Shown: positions 6,517 to 8,269 of the stretch, in pieces
Layout: the number at the start of each line of letters is the position of its first letter
How positions within the stretch are numbered: position 1 is the first letter of the stretch
Origin: Bacteroidales bacterium
GTDB taxonomy: Bacteria > Bacteroidota > Bacteroidia > Bacteroidales > UBA1556
Assembly: GCA_029939445.1 (NCBI GenBank)
Contig: JAOZSY010000050.1
Location: 1-8,269, forward strand
Length of the DNA: 8,269 nt
Direction of reading: 5' to 3'
The notes under the pieces: model-generated
Seen by the model: the letters and a program-made list of their open reading frames with translations, nothing else
Database searches by the model: none
Told to the model about the DNA's origin: nothing
Translations under genes and position numbers: made by a program

Positions 6517-7560
6517 ATGAAATTATCCCAATTTAATTTTGAATTACCTCCAGAGTTGGTAGCAACTCATCCACAACCAAATCGCGATGAAAGCCGTTTA
6601 ATGGTTATTGATAAAAAGACTCAAAACATTGAACATAAAACTTTCAAAGAAATTATTGAGTATTTTGATGATGGTGATATGTTTATCACAAATGATACTA
6701 AAGTTTTTCCAGCCCGTTTATACGGATATAAAGAAAAAACTGGTGCTCGTATAGAGGTTTTCTTACTAAGAGAGCTAAACCGAGAAACTCGTTTATGGGA
6801 TGTATTAGTAAACCCTGCTCGCAAAATTCGTATTGGTAATAAACTATATTTTGGCGAAGACGATGAGCTTGTTGCTGAGGTAATAGACAATACTACATCA
6901 AGAGGCCGTACTCTACGTTTCTTATTCGATGGTCCTTACGAAGATTTTAGAGCTGTAATTGCTAAACTTGGCGAAACTCCTCTTCCATTAGATAGAGATG
7001 TTGAACCAGAAGACAAAGAGCGCTATCAAACTATATTTGCTAAAAATGAAGGTGGTGTTGCTGCTCCAACAGCAGGAATGCATTTTAGTAGAGAGCTAAT
7101 AAAACGATTAGAGATTAAAGGTATTGATTTTTCTAGCATAACACTACATACTGGCTTAGGAAATTTCCGTAATATTGAGGTTGAAGATTTATCGAAGCAT
7201 AAAATGGATTCGGAGCAAATGTTTATCTCAAAATACACATCAAATGCTGTAAATACTGCCAAAAACAATGGTAAAAAAATTGTTGCTGTAGGAACTACGG
7301 TAATGAAAGCCATGGAGTCATCAGTAAGTATTTCTCGTGAGCTTAAGCCTTTCGAAGGATGGACAAATCAGTTTATTTTTCCTCCTCACGAATTTAGTAT
7401 TGCCGATGCTATGATTACTAACTTTCATATGCCAAAGTCGCCAATGATGATGCTTACTGCTTCATATTTAGATTATGATTTCCTTAAGGAGGTTTATAAA
7501 ATAGCTATTAAAGATAAATATAAATTCTTCACTTATGGTGATGCAATGTTAATAAAATAG
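6517..7560 (+). CDS. queA: S-adenosylmethionine:tRNA ribosyltransferase-isomerase QueA
   Basis: QueA transfers and isomerises the ribosyl part of S-adenosylmethionine onto preQ1 already inserted at position 34 of GUN-anticodon tRNAs, making epoxyqueuosine, the last-but-one step of queuosine synthesis. The 347-residue length is normal (family about 340-360). Motifs in order are LPPELVATHP at 10-19 with DESRLMV after it, TNDTKVFPARL at 58-68, GETPLPLDRDV at 152-162, RYQTIFA at 169-175, VAAPTAGMHF at 181-190, LHTGLGNFR at 210-218, VGTTVMKAMES at 258-268, TNFHMPKS at 301-308 and the terminal FFTYGDAMLI. All conserved blocks are intact. The gene has its own promoter 110 bp after truB and ends in a strong palindrome, so it can be expressed alone. 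No preQ1 riboswitch is visible in its leader. Other queuosine genes are not in the window. Confidence 0.97.
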   Translation: MKLSQFNFELPPELVATHPQPNRDESRLMVIDKKTQNIEHKTFKEIIEYFDDGDMFITNDTKVFPARLYGYKEKTGARIEVFLLRELNRETRLWDVLVNPARKIRIGNKLYFGEDDELVAEVIDNTTSRGRTLRFLFDGPYEDFRAVIAKLGETPLPLDRDVEPEDKERYQTIFAKNEGGVAAPTAGMHFSRELIKRLEIKGIDFSSITLHTGLGNFRNIEVEDLSKHKMDSEQMFISKYTSNAVNTAKNNGKKIVAVGTTVMKAMESSVSISRELKPFEGWTNQFIFPPHEFSIADAMITNFHMPKSPMMMLTASYLDYDFLKEVYKIAIKDKYKFFTYGDAMLIK

Positions 7561-7584
7561 GTTATATACAATATTATAAACCTG

Positions 7585-7612
7585 AAAAGCGACGATAATT
7601 ATCGTCGCTTTT
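7585..7612 (+). terminator. Terminator after queA (28-bp perfect palindrome)
   Basis: The arms AAAAGCGACGATAA (7585-7598) and TTATCGTCGCTTTT (7599-7612) are perfect reverse complements. As RNA this gives a 12-bp stem with a 4-nt AATT loop and a GC-rich middle, starting 25 bp after the queA stop. The T-run is only four long and is followed by GGG, so termination may be incomplete. By symmetry it could also stop leftward transcription. It separates queA from ispD. Confidence 0.82.
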
Positions 7613-7634
7613 GGGTTAAATTTATATCTTAAAA

Positions 7635-8269
7635 ATGGAAACTTACGCTATTATTCTGGCAGGAGGAATTGGCTCTCGTATGGAATCTGCAATCCCAAAA
7701 CAATTTATTCCCATTGCAGGGAAACCTGTAATAATGCATACAATTCAGGCATTCCGTGATTATAATCCTAAAATGGAAATAATAATTGCCTTGCCCGATG
7801 CCCATATTTCCTTATGGAAAGATTTATGCAATGAGTTTAATTTTGGTGTTGAGCATCAAATATCTCGTGGAGGTAGAGAACGCTTCTTTTCTGTAAAAAA
7901 TGCTCTAGAGCGCGTGCCTGACAATTCTATAGTACTTATTCATGATGGAGTACGCCCATTGGTTAGCAGAAAAACTATTGATAGAGTTCGCGAGAGAACA
8001 ATAGAAAAAGGTAATGCCATTCCTTATATTGAAAGTTATGACTCTTTAAGAGAAATTGACGGGCTTAAGTCTTCTGCAGTAGATAGAAAAAAAATTATTA
8101 GAATACAAACTCCCCAAGGCTTTAAGTCAAAAGATATTAAAGAGGCTTATAATAATAAATATCAACCAAGCTATACTGATGATGCAAGCGTATTAGAATC
8201 TGCTGGCAAAACAATAGAGCTGGTTTTGGGTAATAATAGAAATATTAAAATTACTCAGCCTATTGACTT
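7635..8269 (+). CDS. ispD: 2-C-methyl-D-erythritol 4-phosphate cytidylyltransferase IspD (C-terminus off window)
   Basis: IspD joins CTP and MEP to form CDP-ME in the non-mevalonate isoprenoid pathway in the cytosol. The first 211 codons are visible; the family has about 220-235 residues, so only the last few are missing. The nucleotide-binding opening is LAGGIGSRM at 8-16, followed by PKQF at 21-24; Arg15 and Lys22 match the catalytic Arg20 and Lys27 of E. coli. Further motifs are RGGRERFFSV at 78-87, HDGVRPLVS at 103-111 (metal and CTP site), QTPQGF at 158-163, YTDDASVLE at 180-188, and NIKITQPID at 203-211 with Lys205 matching the substrate-binding Lys213. TarI-type ribitol-phosphate cytidylyltransferases are related, but the motifs and context fit IspD better. 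The ATG follows 22 bp after the palindromic terminator, leaving little room for a promoter; transcription may come from read-through of queA or a start I cannot recognise. Confidence 0.92.
   Translation, partial: METYAIILAGGIGSRMESAIPKQFIPIAGKPVIMHTIQAFRDYNPKMEIIIALPDAHISLWKDLCNEFNFGVEHQISRGGRERFFSVKNALERVPDNSIVLIHDGVRPLVSRKTIDRVRERTIEKGNAIPYIESYDSLREIDGLKSSAVDRKKIIRIQTPQGFKSKDIKEAYNNKYQPSYTDDASVLESAGKTIELVLGNNRNIKITQPID

Noticed and set aside
7625..7632. TATCTTAA as a -7 box for ispD
   Set aside because: It has two mismatches to TAnnTTTG, and would start transcription after the ATG; a TTTG at 7610-7613 is only 11 bp upstream, too close for a -33 box.

Overview
The window looks like chromosomal core DNA from a member of the Bacteroidota, probably a free-living Bacteroidales/Marinilabiliales-type organism. 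The evidence is: AT-rich sequence; a DUF3098 gene (a family known from Bacteroidota) between ftsX and uppP; an OmpA-type lipoprotein with a long coiled coil; start codons without convincing Shine-Dalgarno sequences; and a promoter of the Bacteroidota type (TAnnTTTG -7 box) before queA. The order below this rank is an inference.

Left part (1-3467, all minus strand). It starts with the beginning of a small DUF1858 redox-disulfide protein gene that runs off the left edge. Next is an OmpA-domain lipoprotein gene with a clear intrinsic terminator. Next is a two-cassette ABC-F ATPase gene resembling YheS. These appear to be separate transcription units. The OmpA gene has a leader with an 8-bp hairpin and a candidate -7 box.

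A 247-bp gene-free divergent region (3468-3714) separates this part from the plus-strand genes.

Right part (3715-8269, all plus strand). ftsX, a DUF3098 membrane protein gene, uppP and truB are packed closely (gaps of 12, -1 and 41 bp) and read as one operon. queA follows after 110 bp with its own good promoter, which carries a 16-bp dyad. A 28-bp perfect palindrome, read as a terminator, ends queA. ispD then starts and is cut by the right edge.

The operon joins cell-wall functions (FtsX: control of wall hydrolysis at division; UppP: recycling of the undecaprenyl carrier) with tRNA modification (TruB: pseudouridine 55; QueA: queuosine). IspD belongs to the MEP isoprenoid pathway that ultimately feeds the undecaprenyl carrier used by UppP. 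I see no mobile element, CRISPR array, RNA gene, defence system or anything resembling a new multi-gene system. The most interesting points are the function of the DUF3098 protein, the dyad over the queA promoter, and an ftsX with no adjacent ftsE.
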